The translations under genes were made by a program, and so were the position numbers. Source: Castor canadensis (lineage: Eukaryota; Chordata; Mammalia; Rodentia; Castoridae). From it: 64,000 nt of DNA. Where the stretch lies: positions 24,434,501-24,498,500 of the forward strand of contig NC_133389.1 in the NCBI RefSeq assembly GCF_047511655.1. The letters are read 5' to 3'. Within the stretch, counting starts at the first letter, position 1. Each line of letters starts with the position of its first letter. Under the pieces are notes generated by a model. It was not told where the DNA came from. It saw only the letters and a list, made by a program, of their open reading frames with translations, and searched no databases. Positions 1-13,404 of the stretch are shown piece by piece.

Positions 1-1769
1 GAGGAGCGGGAGGTGGTCTTGTTAGGAAGCCATCTTGTTAGAGCTGCTAAGTAACTTCAAGAATTTAAGAAGGTATAAAAGGGCAATTAAAAAACACTTC
101 TCTTCCTCAAAGCTCTTAGCAACCATTAACTCATTAAAATTCTCACTTAAAAATATTAGAATATTATATAGAGGGCTTTTCCTCACTTAAACATATAAAA
201 TATAAATGATTACTGAAATATTTAATAAAAGTTGCACAAATTAAGTAGCACTTTGAATACCGTTAATCTAGAGGCAGAAATCTTACTGCCATTTTGACAT
301 TGCCCAGACTCTACTTGCTCATTCATTCATTGTACAAACATACACAAACTGTTTAGCATATAAGCATTGCTCTAATTGCTGGAGACATAAAAATAAATGT
401 TAAAATATGTGTATTGATGGTGATACTCTAGTAAAACAAAAAATAATTCATCTAAGAGATGGGCCTTTCAACATTGCCAGTGTTCTCTCCAGTACTCTAA
501 GAAAGTAGCAGCCAGTGAGAAAGTGACCAATTCTGGGACAAAGAGCTACCTATGTTATAGAGTTCATACTTTTGTAAAAATATTCTACTGACTTGTGAAT
601 TTCCACTTGCCTCCAAATTGTGGAATGCCCTCTGTATTTACCAAATCATTTTCCATTATCTCCTTTTGACATAGTTGTTCTAAATAGTTTTTGTACAGAA
701 ATCTCAAAAGAACACAAGTAGTAGTTTCTTTCAGACCCTCTGTCATCTATTTTTTTCTTCTCTATTACAAAGCAATTTTCAAAATGGTCAAACAACTTCC
801 CTTACTCTTTAATGGTATTCTTCAATTATTATTCCTCTTACTGCTTTTTTGAGTTAATTTCTAATTTTAATCCTACCAATTCATTTTGAATTTTGAATTC
901 TCATATTTTATTTGCTTTTCCACAATTAGCTCAACATCTTTGAAAAAACTGAGGGAACTGCAGTCAGACCCTTTTATCACCAAGGAACCCACAATCCCAA
1001 TTGTTGCCAGGCTCAGTCCAAGTAGTTGTCTAGCACATCACAGGCACTCTTTCTGTCTACACTGGTAATTACAAAGATTGCTGGATTATTTAGTTATTGG
1101 AGGCCGATTAGGCACAGCCTCATGCAGTACAGTAGCACTGCCTTTAGGTTATAAATGCTGCACTGATGTTTTGACACAGATCTTGTTTCCATCACATTTT
1201 TTCAATACTAGCAATTAAAAAGAAATGTAAATATAACAAGAAGAGAGAAAGGACTCAAGCCTATGCCCTGGTGAATTCCTACATTAGCAAAGTGTATGAT
1301 GTCATCATTGTAACTTCACAGAAATGATGCCCAGTACTGCCTGCTGTGATTGCTTACATTCCTCTTTTCTGTCTGCTCCATCAGATGTGCATACTCAATG
1401 CAAATGGTAAGAAAGCTCACGTTCCTTTGGACTCTATTCAGCCATTTCAAGATTACTGATCAGGTGGCCAAGGGAAATCAAACTACTGAATAATACTTTG
1501 AAGGATCTAAGTTTGAGAAAACTAGTCCCTCTTAAAAAAAAAATAGAACAACAAGAGCAGAATTTAAACACATTCTGGAAGCACCTAAAGAGCATTATTA
1601 TAGCAATATCATGGTATTTTGTTGATGTTTTTAGTTGTTTTTATGAGAGACAGGGCTGTGAATATGTGTGGGATTCAACATGGCAGAGTTACTTTTTTCA
1701 ATCTACCAAATTTTTACTTTGACTTATCTTATTTTATTTACATTAATAACTTTCTTTCATGTTCTTTTT
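1..1769. other. Intron sequence, nothing assigned
   Basis: AT-rich, no recognisable exon or well-preserved repeat. The 60- and 74-codon frames here are chance frames. Confidence 0.55.
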
Positions 1770-2095
1770 AATACTTTTTAAAATTGACACATAGTGAGTG
1801 TATATACTTCTGGGGTACAGTGTGACATTTCAATGCATGTGTAATGATCAGATCAGGGTAGTTGCCAGATGTATCATATCAGGCATATATCACCTCTTTG
1901 TGTTGGGAATATTCAAAATGTTCTCTACTAGTTATATTTAATTAATTATTGTCAGCTATAGAACAGTAGCAATTATTCTTCCTATCCAATTGTCCTCTGT
2001 GTCCATTAACCAACTTCTCTCCATAACCTCCCTCCCTCACATCCTTTTATTATTCTGGGAACTACTGTTCTGTTTTCTGTGAGATAAACTTTGTC
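1770..2095 (-). mobile_element. LINE-1 3' UTR fragment
   Basis: In antisense the segment shows the known L1M/L1P 3' UTR text (ggggtacagtgtgacatttc, tgtgtaatgatcagatcaggg, the ccattaaccaacttctctcc segment). It is ancient and diverged, and I see no tail duplication. Confidence 0.7.
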
Positions 2096-2314
2096 ATGGT
2101 TTTTGAGAAAGAAGACTCTCCATTAGTACCATCAAATTTATCCTGGGAGGAACAAGAAATTTCTACTCATTTTTTCATAGGAGGAAACTGCATGAACTAT
2201 TTTTGTAACCTCATGAGAAATACTTATTCTCAATGTCTACAAAAATTAGCAAACAGAGGGAAATGCCCATAAACGGCTCCCTCTGAACTGTATCTTTTCC
2301 CCACAATAGGTAAC

Positions 2315-2535
2315 AATTAATTTTTATTTGCATGATGATGCATACTCTTCTGGGCTCTTTACATATATTATTTCATTCAACACTCATGACCACCCCTCAA
2401 TACAGACAGGACTTATCTCCATTTAGCAAGTTGCGATGTCCAGACAATACAATTGGCAAGTCCGTGGAGGTGCAAGGTTATGAACGAAGACTAGAACCAC
2501 AATTACAGCTTATTCAAATCTTCCACACTAACTTC
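2315..2535 (-). mobile_element. MIR SINE, diverged
   Basis: Antisense MIR text: gctctttacatatattattt, catgaccacccctcaataca and a degraded gaaactgaggcac segment. Confidence 0.5.
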
Positions 2536-3066
2536 TAGAGAGTGAAGAAGTTGAAGCTTTGGAGAAAGAATATCGTCACTTTTCACATAGTCTACTTTTT
2601 AAGCATATCGGATATGTAGAAAAAAGTCACTCATCCACATGGGTCAGCACAATTTGAAAATCTCAGCAACTTGACTTGATAATTTAGTACCTTTTCAGTA
2701 CCTGGTTGGTGTCAGACTTAAGTGTAGCAGTGTCATTTTTCTCCCCAGACAATATACAGGGAACTAAGGATAAAGATTGAAACTTGCTACTTTTTTCTCA
2801 GGATGGAGAGAGCAACCATTCATAGCACAGAGGCATGCTTTGAAATTAAAAATGAATTTTTCTTCCTTCTCCCCATTTATATGTCTCAAATTACCACCAA
2901 CTCCCAAACTATCTATTTGACAATTTTAAATGAAAAATAGCATATAAGCCCTATGATATTCAGGGATATCCACAAAGAACAAAGCAATGGTGATAAATAG
3001 TTTAGGATGCTAAAAAATAATTTTAGAAATTAACAGAACTTCATGATTACTGCTTCAGAGTGGGAG

Positions 3067-3068
<2 letters not shown>

Positions 3069-3103
<35 letters not shown>
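3069..3103. repeat. (GT)n microsatellite, 35 bp
   Basis: Uninterrupted GT dinucleotides. Confidence 0.97.
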
Positions 3104-3105
<2 letters not shown>

Positions 3106-4027
3106 CCTAGCCACAGGATGTATAGCTTCATAAGCTATCATAAATTCTTTTCCTCTGCCTCTAGTGGAGAACAAAGTTGACCTAGTCTCAAATAGCAGGG
3201 TCTTTCTGAGTAGAAAACATCCAAAAACTACAAAGTTCATGTAACTGTTTGCTTATTAGTGAGTTTTCTGATGTCACTATCTGGACTGAAACAACCATTC
3301 AGCTGAAACAGTCAGAAACAAAGCCTGTGTGATCAATACCTCAGACTTCACGCAGTATGGAAAGGCCTCTCCTGCACAAGGAAAACCTACAATTCCCACA
3401 GTACACTGTCACACTCACAAATTTGTCTGTGTATAGCCAATTTCAACTCCTCTCAGTGCAAGCATCCTGCTGGTTTGGATTCAAAGGACCTCTTCAGATT
3501 CTCTGTGCCACTCAGTGTTCTGAAGGATGGCTTATGTTAACTGGGAGAAGTAGTCATACTTAGGCACTGGGTTCACTGAGCCAGCTTGAGACAGAACACA
3601 ACCACCATCATCAGTATTGAGCCAAGAAAAAAAATAGATTGGCTTTGCTCAGAAAAGCCAAGAAATAACAGAATTATCATACCAACAGGGATGGATGCAA
3701 GGTTAAGTTGCCAGAAAAGATAAACCTGGATCACATCACCTAAGTTTCCTTCAAAAAGGAGTTCCTTTTATTGTATATTAATATTGTACATCATAATTGT
3801 TTAAAGGAGGAAATTCAGGAGTCAAAATGGCAGATTGAGCACATGTTGAAGTCTCTCCCTACTGCCTTGTGTGCCTAAAAATGATAAACACAATAAGGGT
3901 GTAAAAATGTAGAAAATTTCAACAATGCGTAGATCTGTTAGAAGCTATATTCTGAAGAGAACAATTCAGTAAAATGTTGCCTTAAGTTCTAAACATAGCT
4001 TTGGGATTCAGAGGTGAGAATCTAGAA

Positions 4028-4241
4028 CAAGGATTGGCAAACTGGTCCATGGCTACATCAAGACTATTTTTGTAAAGGATGTTTTACTGGAACAAAGCTG
4101 CCCTCATTCATATATGCATCATGCTTGCTTGTTTCATGCTGCTATGGCAGAGTTGGGTAGTTAATACTCAAACTATATGAACATCAAATCCTAAAATGTT
4201 ATCTATCAGGCCCTTTGTAGAAAAAGATTGCTGATTCCTGA
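4028..4241 (-). mobile_element. hAT-type nonautonomous DNA transposon
   Basis: Ends ggattggcaaact and aaagattgctgattcct are inverted versions of a CAGGGGTCGGCAAACTTTTTC-type terminus. The body (gtaaaggatgttttactgga, gctgctatggcagagttggg, aggccctttgtagaaaaag) fits a common ancient mammalian hAT family. No transposase. Confidence 0.7.
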
Positions 4242-4244
4242 CAT

Positions 4245-7200
4245 GAAACAATGTTACAAGTAGTGAAAATTAGCATTTTCTCACAGTAACATCTGACTAC
4301 AGCAGACAGACAGGGCTTAAGTCGCAACACAATTTAGTCACAATAGTGCATTGCTCCACCCCACTAAGATCTTGTAATTGTTTTTCACAGCCCTGTTATC
4401 CACTAGTACCTATGACCCTAAACCTTTCCCAAGTGTACCTCATTAGAACTCCCAATATCCCTATGTCTAAATGTTTCAAAATAGAGCAGAGAATCCCTTC
4501 CTTTCATAAATATTATATAATTTTAATTTTTATTAATTTAATAAGTAATCTCATGCTACTTCATATTTTTCACTAGACAATAATCAGGGAACTTGTCTGT
4601 TTCCCACTGCCCAAACCTCCTTGCCTCCATGTTTGATAATAGAGTAAAGAAATGGAGCTGCCTGATGGTCAACCACTGTTGTAAACAAGAGCATTAATAT
4701 TTGATATTAACATTAATATTAATAAATTTGATATTTGCAAAGCATTCTTTTCCCAAGAAATTAAACACTGAATTGATCATCTCATTAATCTTCTCAAGAC
4801 CAGAGAGTAAGAAAAGTAACAAGTTGACAAGTTTAAACATAAATATAACCTTTACATATTTTCCAAACCAATCTGTTTTCAAACACATTGTCCTATATTT
4901 TTCCCTAAAATGTGCTACATTCAGCCAAAAAGCAGGAAATGGATAAACATGAGTTCCTCACTGCTTTCCAGTGCAGCATTTTCTGTCCCACCTCCAGTCT
5001 TTGATGCAAGCTAAGGAGGGCACAAGCAGTTATCAGTGAGTAAATGGTAGGAAGGAAGAGTAATACAGAAAGTTACAAAATAAATAATAACTAAAACACA
5101 AAGGGAGAAGTCTTATTGTTAAGGCTGTGAGCCCCTGACGTTGGGGGTGCCAAGGAGGAAGTTGGAGGGTTCTGAGAAGCGTGTTACATAAGAGGCTTTA
5201 TTTCCTTGAAAGAAGGTGAACTTACAGTCTTCTAAGTTCCCTCTCAATTTTTGCATCTAGGAATTACATTCACAATATATTGTTAATTTGTTAAGTTTTA
5301 CAAGTATGCATAATATGATCAATTTAATATTATATACCCACACCAACTGTATATATATATGTAAAATGCATATATATGTAAAATATATATATATAATATA
5401 TATATATAATTTAATATTAATTTACCCTAGGTCATGTAATAATGAGTTATTTTAAGATTTTTTTTTTACTTACCTTTTTAATACTCTCTTCATTGAATGA
5501 GATTAGTTTGGTCAACAAGATAAAACCAACAAAAGTTTTTAAGACCATTCTAGAAATCATAGAACCAACCATTGCAAGTTACGAAATTTATTCTATGAAC
5601 ACTTTTGGGATGGCCACACATTTCATGCCTTTACAGAACAGAGGAAACAAATATGGATGATATTTAAACATTAATAATCAATAAGGTAGAGATTCAGAGC
5701 TCCTGCTTCCCTCACATTTTCTTGGACCTTCAGTTTCCATGGGCATCCATTAGAGGTTAACACAGGGAATACCAAGATGCTCTGGTATTACATCTCCAGG
5801 GTCAGAAAAGGACAGGAGAGGTTTGGGCCACTGTGAACCAATAAACAGGACAGCATGTTGGGAAGACAAGCAGGAAGACTGAAAAATTAGAGAGTGTTTG
5901 AGGGTCCCAGAAGGGGTTGAGGGTGCATCTGGCCTCTCAGAGTCACTAGTGGAGGGAGGGAGGAGCCAACATACCAACATATCTTAGAAGGAGGACTTGG
6001 GGGCTGATTGGCACAGACATTTCCAAATCAGAATGGACGGGTGGGAGCACACTGGAAGCCCTAAAGAGCAAATATTTACCAACCAGTGAGTATATATTTT
6101 AATATTTTAACAATGAAAATCCACAATGCTACCAGTTGGCTGAATATTAGCAATATGTTCAAATAAGCTATTTAATCCGCTGATAGTGCTTAGTTCTCTT
6201 GCTTCTGCCATGTGGCCTTCTTCAATGGCAATCATGTATCTTAGTTCTAGGCACAGCTCCTGGAAACTGCGTCTTTGTCTGACAAATACTCCCAGTGATG
6301 GAGCCTCTGAGTGAGAGAAGACATGGACAGAAGAGTGCCCTTCAAGGAAGAGAAATGTACTATACTTTTTATGGGCCATGTAATATGAGGGAAAGAAGTA
6401 AAAGGAAGGATTTTTGAAGGGTGACCACACGAAGCTCATTACCACTTCCACATTTTCCTTTCAAAATATGAGGGTCCTAGAAATAGAAAGAGAACTAATC
6501 AATTATCTAATTGTATTAATTAGTCTGAGTTGCACCTGGATTGAATACAGACTTGGTGATGAGATCTGAATCTCCTATTAGACTGCAAACCACATAATAT
6601 ATCCCTAGAAAGGTACCTATGATGTGAATAAATGTTATTTTGGTTTATGTAGGGGGCTAAAAGAACAAAAAGAAGTTTTATTTGATTTTTTTCCCCCCAC
6701 TCTCCACCTGATCATAAGGAAAGATTCAGCTTTTCTTCTTCAGTATTTGATGACATCACAAAGTGCCATTTCCCTTTTAGGATCCTCTTATGTTCTTGGT
6801 TTGAAGGGTTAGCATACAACCCAAATCAAAAATTCAAGCATAGATTTTACAAGCAAAGAGAAAAGATAAAAACTAGGAGCTAAATGATAAAATCCATTGC
6901 ATGTGTCAAACGCCTTTTTTAAAGTTATGATGGTTGATTTACTTGATGGAAATTGGAGAGTTCTTCCTCTCACCCCTGATCTTCTTGTTTATACAAATGT
7001 TTGGAAATAGACTGTAGACAGGTGAGATTTGTGACATCTTGGCATAAATTCAAGAAAGAGGTTGACTCCTTACCAAGATCAATGACTTCCTAGCTTTGGG
7101 CAAGGAATATAACCATGAAACCTGGATCTGAGGAAAGCACAAATGATTGGATAGAGGAACTAACACAGTGAACCACCATGATGTGCCATAAAACAGGAAT

Positions 7201-8460
7201 GGCCGTGCATCTATACATAAGACCTGACCAACATTCTTGAAGAAAGGAGCTCAGAGGCTGGTCAAATAGTTCTGGCTCATGAAATGTCTCTTGACCTTTC
7301 TATCCTAAAACAGATTAACTTCAGCTAGGGAGAAAGCTTTCAAAATCAAAATGCCACACAAAGCCAAGGGCATTTTTCTTCATTCAATCAAGAGTTTAAG
7401 TACATTGTTTCTGTAAGGAAAGCACTGTTATCACTGAATAGTCAAATCACACATCTCAAGATAAGGTCCTGCAGGCCTAAAAGTTTTAGAAGGTAAATAA
7501 GTCCATGTAACATACCCCTAAACCCATTATTTATAGGAAGCTCACCTTTATTCATTAAAAAGAATGGGAACATGAATGGGGAGAATACATTGATGGTCAA
7601 GTGTATTGAAGTCAAATTTCTCCCTTATCTTCCTTCACTACCTCATTTCCCCAATAATATTGAGATAAATGTTTCATCTCAATTTTGATTGTCCCTTTCT
7701 GGATGGTTTCTAATATGACACTGGGTACCATGGGGGAGGACAGTTAACTTTAAAAATGGAAAAAAATGTTTTTTGATGTTTGAAAATCTGTTTGATAAAA
7801 ATTGAGGAGAAATAAAGACATAAGGGAACCTATAAGACAAAGTAAGAAGAAAATTACCAAAGCCTTTGTTTTCCTGCCTGCAGAGACTCAGAGAATCTTA
7901 GGCTGGCTTAAAACACTCTCTTCCTGTGAAGTCATCAGAGCAGAAAAATCCAAACTACATTATTTCCACCTACATTCTAAAGGAAGAGAATTGATCACTG
8001 CCTTAGTGTTTTCTGCATCGTCGCATTACTATCATAATCAAGCACTAACTGAAGGACCAGAATAAAGAAAAGATATTTTTGATCATTTCCTTCATGCAGG
8101 TTATGGTTTAATTGAAAAAAGACTTTATGTATATTAGAAAAATAACATCAAATATCCATGATTAATGACAAAGTACTGAAATAAGAAGCATAATTCTTCA
8201 AGCCTTGGGAACTCAGAGATAAAGACAAGAATAAGTGCTGTGACTTCAGTGAAGATGACGGATATGAGCCACCCCTGAGATGGTTATTTTCATTGTGGTA
8301 CCATTTTATGAGAAAAGCATTTAATCCCTTGGAGTAGATTTGGAAGTTGAATGAAATAAGTAGGGTGACAGTGGCTCTTCTTTACACACTGTCGTAAGTT
8401 CACAGGTCAGGGCAACTCACAGGTCTTACAATGTGGTGGGCAGTAGGAAATATGCTAGAG
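4245..8460. other. Intron sequence, little assigned
   Basis: Apart from the TA repeat at 5349, I recognise nothing firm. The longest frame (minus 6107-6451, 114 codons) has no domain or motif and no codon pattern I trust. Confidence 0.5.
5349..5410. repeat. AT-rich (TA)n microsatellite
   Basis: Interrupted TA runs with gtaaaatgca-type interruptions. Confidence 0.92.
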
Positions 8461-8465
8461 CTAGA

Positions 8466-8605
8466 ATAGTACTTCTCAAACTTCCCCTTGCATACACATC
8501 ACTTGGAGATGTCATTTAAATGTAGATTCTGGGATAAAACCTGAATTTCTGTATTTCTAACAAGCTCCCATGTGGTGCTGATGTGTCTGGTCTGCTGGAT
8601 GCACA
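8466..8605 (+). mobile_element. MER20-like hAT transposon
   Basis: agtacttctcaaacttcccc, atcacttggagatgtc, gaatttctgtatttctaaca and catgtggtgctgatgtgtc follow MER20. The 3' terminus is decayed. Confidence 0.8.
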
Positions 8606-8756
8606 ATGATAAGCAAGATACTAGAGAATAGTTGGGTATTTCTAAGGCTTTAGAGCTAATGTTTTTCCTCCATATGGAAAGAAAAAAAAAGTCTAACACT
8701 TGTCTCTCTTGGAAGTAATCTGCATTACAGAGACAATTCTTATTCATGCACTCATT

Positions 8757-8850
8757 TTTTTAATCTTCTGAGACAGGGTCTCATCGTGTAGACCCAGCTG
8801 ACCATGATCCTCCTGCCTCCAAGCTTCTGGAATTACAAGTATGACCAAAC
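8757..8850 (-). mobile_element. B1-like SINE fragment
   Basis: Contains, in antisense, the gagacagggtctcatcgtgta and cctcctgcctccaagcttctggaattacaa segments of a 7SL-derived SINE. It is only about 90 bp, next to the composite SINE at 8926. Confidence 0.65.
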
Positions 8851-8925
8851 TACCTGAGTTCCCTTTTCATCTTAATTATGTCCTTTGGTGGGTAAAGAAC
8901 AAAAGTTTGTTTGGTTGGTTGGTTG

Positions 8926-9124
8926 GGGTTTTTTTGCTGTACTGGGGCTTGAACTCTGGGCCTACACCTAGAGCCTCTCCACCAGCCCTTTTTATGTGTG
9001 TGTTGAATTTTTTTGAGCTAGGGTCTTGCAAACTGTTTGCCTAGGGCTGGCTTCAAACTGCCATCCTCCTGATCTCTGCCTCTTTAGTAGCTAAGATTAC
9101 AGGCATGAGCCACTTGTGCCCGGC
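8926..9124 (-). mobile_element. B1-dID composite SINE
   Basis: On the minus strand a 7SL-derived B1-like half starts gccgggcacaagtggctca, with cctgtaatcttagctact following. It is joined to a tRNA-derived ID half (B-box-like gagttcaagccccagtac) ending in an A/C-rich tail. This composite is known in squirrel-related and beaver-related rodents. RNA polymerase III promoter boxes are recognisable but mutated. Confidence 0.85.
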
Positions 9125-9518
9125 AAAAAGCTTTTTTAAAATTATTTTTTCTAGAAATCCCTCTCCTTATTTTGTACAAAGAAAACACAGGTAAATAGTT
9201 TAATGTATGCAAAAATGAACATTAACTTTCCCTAAGTTTCACAGTAATTGTGTGTCATCTAGAGAAAGAGACAAAAAAGAAAAACTAAAGAAGACTGGTT
9301 TACTCAGAAGTGATGGAATGATGGGCAGTTCCCTCTAATTCATACAACTCCATAATATTTGAATTTTCACAACAGTATTTAGGGAAAACTATAGAGAAGA
9401 TTAAGAAATAAATATGTATAAAATTTAGAGAGGGCCAGATTTTCATCTCAGCATCCTTTTGCACTGCTGTGACATTGTGTGAAACACATTAGGCAATTGA
9501 ACATAGGCTTCAAAACTT

Positions 9519-9586
9519 GTAAAAAATAAGACAGAATCAATTCAATTCTAAGTAAAAAATAAGACAGAATCAATTCAATTCTAAGT
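9519..9586. repeat. 33-bp tandem duplication
   Basis: Two exact head-to-tail copies of a 33-bp unit beginning gtaaaaaataagacagaat; the second copy begins at 9552. Identity suggests a recent event. Confidence 0.95.
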
Positions 9587-10484
9587 TTTTGGATTAGTTT
9601 ATTTTCACTGTAAAAAACTGAATCCATTTACACATCTCTAATCATGGATAAAAACAATGCCTTTGTACTAGCAATTCCAAATTGGTGCTTTCCTTTCTAA
9701 CAGTTGCAAAATAATAAAATGGTTCAGGAACTGAACATTCGTATCCAATTTCACTTTTGGCTTAGTTAAGCAAAATCATCATCCCTGAAAAAGGCTTTCA
9801 ATGTTTTTCAAACAAGTTTCTTTGCTGAAACAGCTCTTTTTATAAAATCATACAATAGTCACTGATTTTTTTTTAAATGATGCACCATCTCTTTAAGAGA
9901 AAATTGGGTTATTGATTAATTGATTATATGCTGCTCACAAATGCCAACTTAAGCACAAGTAAAGAGACACTCTAGCATGTTCATAACTCAAAGCCTGCAA
10001 GACCTCACTACATGGTTGCATTATTACCGTCTCCTATTTTAATGAAGACATAGCACAGCACTTTGTTGGCCTAATTTACACAATATATCAAAACTATATG
10101 AAATTCCTTTATATTACAATGGAAGAGAAATTGCAACATATATGTGAATTACAGAGCTTAGCTTGGTTGTTAAGGCAGGGCATTAGTATTCCAAAGCTGT
10201 AGTTAGAATGTTAGTCTTTTATAAGGTGGCAGTGGATTTCTTCTTCAGAAGAAATTAAAGTGCGTGAAGCTGTCATATAACTTGTTAGTGAAAACTGTGA
10301 CATTTGAAAATGATTAACAGAAAATTGAGTTTTTATTTAGATACTCAGTAATCTAGAAGTGTCTAAATAATAAATAGCTCATGGGAAAATATCCATTTGG
10401 AGAAGAGAAGTGAAAATCATAAACATAACAATACTATAATAACATCATCTACTATTTGTCTAGGAATTATAGCATAGATTTAAG

Positions 10485-10650
10485 GACATGTGTTTTTGAG
10501 CCAGTATTTGAATAATGGCTCTGCAATTAATTAGCAGAGAATGATGAAGAAACTGGATAACTTCTTGCTATCTCACTTTTCTCATCTGTAAGAGGGTATA
10601 ATATTAGTCCTTCCCTTGCTACTTTATTGTGAGGAATGAATAACTTAATA
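10485..10650 (+). mobile_element. MIR SINE
   Basis: The sense MIR core is visible: cacttttctcatctgtaaga, then ataatattagtccttccctt and tgtgaggaatgaataactta. Confidence 0.75.
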
Positions 10651-11649
10651 TGGGAACACACAGTTGCTAGGAATGACTGTGGCTACATGTGACAGAAACC
10701 CTATTGCAGCAGTTTAAAGCCAAACAAGTTCAATTCCTCACATAACAAAAGAGTCAAAAAGGAATCAGTCCCAAGATGGGAGAAACACTCAAGAGGTCCT
10801 CATAGTCCTTAGCAGATGACCTAATACAAGATGGTGACAAACTACAGGTCTTCTTTTTATGTCCAGTCAGAAAGAAGCAAGCTACAAGCAAGAAAGGGGT
10901 AGTGCTTAAATCAGAAAACTAAACTTTCTCTGAAATCCCCAGCAGTCTCCTAATTCCAGGCCACTCCGTGGAACTCATCAAATGACCCCTCCAAGCTGGA
11001 AGAGAGTCTTACCAATCACCTTTGAGCTGATATACTACCACTCACAGTAAGGTTTACTCATGTATTAAATAAGAAAATAATAGACTGATAAATATTTCAT
11101 AAGCAATATCAGCCATGTCAGTTCAAACTATATAGTTTCATAAATATTAGCCATTATCATTCTACTTTTTTGTCCTTTATATATGTCTCAGGCCCAGTTA
11201 AACTAACTAAGGGTTCTGAGTCCCAAAACTTAAACGGTGTTTAAGTCTCCTGAGCAGTAACAGGAATAGCACAGAGTAGTAGAATGACCAGGAGGAGGAG
11301 GAAGTGAAGCATGTTGAGATGCTCTATCACTGGATGTAGTAAGCTCAGGTACCAGGAAGATTCTTGACTTTTGATGACTCTACACAAAGCCACAACAGCA
11401 GATCACTAGAGATGGCAGGTTGCCTGGCAAGAAATGGTGGTTCAGCAGGCACACACACTGCCACAATGTATGCCGGTGTCAACCAAAAGACAATGGGTTT
11501 GCAACACACCTCTTCTAAGTCCTAGATACATGTAAGAGAGCCATTTCAGGGAGTCAAATACATGTTTTAGAGAGTGGAGAGCATTAGTGACGATGAGGAA
11601 GAATTTAGTTTATACACATGTTGATTTTCCTGAACAGACTAATACAATA

Positions 11650-11880
11650 CAAATACATTCAGCCTAATATTTACTGCAGTTTGGGTAACATGGTAAATAT
11701 TTACATGAATCTTTCTCAGATAATTTTATAAACACCTTCTGAATTAAGTGTTGTTATCCTACTTTATAGATGAGGAGTGAAGTATAGAGAAGTAGGCTAT
11801 CTTGCCCTAATTGTCCCATTTAGAAAGTTCTAGGGCTGGGCTCTAAACTCAAGTCTACTTAAGTCAGAGATGTACCCTGA
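11650..11880 (-). mobile_element. MIR SINE
   Basis: Antisense MIR landmarks: gttgttatcctactttatag, atgaggagtgaagtatagag and agggctgggctctaaactca. Confidence 0.6.
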
Positions 11881-12239
11881 GCTCAAAACTGGCTCAGTAA
11901 GTAAACAGGTACCATTGTTCATTTTTAGGGAGCAGACATAGGAAAATAGAGTAATTTTCAAGATTAAATGTGTTTAAGAATAATCTAGAAAGCGTGTTCT
12001 GTTTCCTATACCTTCTTGGTTCACCCAGGGACTCTGATTCAGTATGAAGAGGAGCCAGAGATCTTCACCTTAAAACATGCACAGTAGTGCTGATGTGACC
12101 ACCCTTTTGGGAAATGTACAGGGACTCAAAGGGAACAGAAGAACCACACAAGAGTAGTAGAGTCATTCTTAAAGAGGAAGAAATAAATTTGGTTGGATTG
12201 AGTACTTTGCATGGCATTTCACTCTGATGAAACAAGATA

Positions 12240-13400
12240 GTATTTTTAAAATAGATTATTTGTTTTAAATTTACAGAAACATTGTGAACATGATGTAGAA
12301 ATTTTGATATACTCCATACCAAGTTTTCCTATTATTAACAACTTATATCATTTATGAAAATCACTGAGTCAATATTGATACATTATTGTTCACTAAAAGT
12401 CCATACTTTATTTACATTTGATTTCATGATTTCATTTTTACCTAACATTTTTTTATGTTGCAGGATTTTACCCAAAGACAGCACAGTGCACTGTGTTATC
12501 ACATCTCCTTTAGGCTCTTCTTGGCCCTGACACTCTCTCAGACTTTCCTTATTTTTGAAGATCTTCACTGCTTTAAGGAGTACTGGTCAGGTATCTGTAG
12601 AATCTCAGTTGGAGTTTGTCTATTTTTTTCTCACAAAAGAGGGGCAATAGGTTTGGAGAAGAAAGACCCAACAGGTAATATGCCATTCTCATCTAATCAC
12701 ATCAGGGGTGCAGGCTGTCAACAAGATCTATCACTATGCATGATGAGCTTGATCACCTGGCTGAGGTTGTATTTGTCAGGTTTTTCCACTATAAAAATAA
12801 ACTGCCTCACTTTCCCTTGCATACTGCATTCTTTGGAAGGAAGTCACCAAACACAGCCCACACTTAAAAGAGGGAGTTATACCTCACCTTGTTGAGAGTA
12901 AAGTATCTGTATAAATTATTTGGAACTCTTCTGCATAGATTTACCTATAATCTTCCAAGTAAAGATTTATTCATTCATATATTTATATCAGTATGTAGCC
13001 AGATGTTTATATTTTGGGTTATAATCTGAAATGACTTGATTTAGTTTCTTGCTCAAATTGCTCCAAATTTGGTCATTAGCTCTTTCTGTTAGCTCTTGTG
13101 CTCCTTTGACATATTCCATCACTGTAGGTTTTCTTCTTTTGTTTTTGTAAATAATAACTTCCTTAATTTCTGGCACTTCAAGATATTCCAGGCTCATTTT
13201 GTAGATTTTCTGCTTAACACCTAGAATCATCTATTTCTCCAAGGCGTACTGGTTCCTTTTATTGGAAAATGGTATTAGAAATAAAGATCTGGATGCTACA
13301 TTGCAATTTTTAGCACACAAACTTTTGAGGAACAAAACACAGTGTAATGGCCTTGCTTTGAAAGGTGTCCATATATACTGTTGAGTGTAAGAAATAAACA
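12240..13400 (-). mobile_element. Ancient LINE-1 (L1M-type) 3' region
   Basis: About 1.1 kb matches, in antisense, a long noncoding repeat text I know from old mammalian L1 3' regions. Examples are the ctctcagactttccttatttttga segment near 12535, the ggagtactggtcaggta segment near 12575, ggttataatctgaaatgactt near 13017, and the atttctccaaggcg segment near 13235. The open frames inside it (plus 12455-12895, minus 12988-13230) belong to this repeat and are not genes. Orientation is from memory and less certain than identity. Confidence 0.65.
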
Positions 13401-13404
13401 CCAG

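Noticed and set aside
12455-12895. 146-codon plus-strand frame
   Set aside because: Same ancient L1 3' region in the opposite orientation; no domain.
12988-13230. 80-codon minus-strand frame that looks protein-like (lysine-rich, continuous)
   Set aside because: The surrounding 1.1 kb follows an ancient L1 3' region known across mammals, so the frame is a chance survivor.
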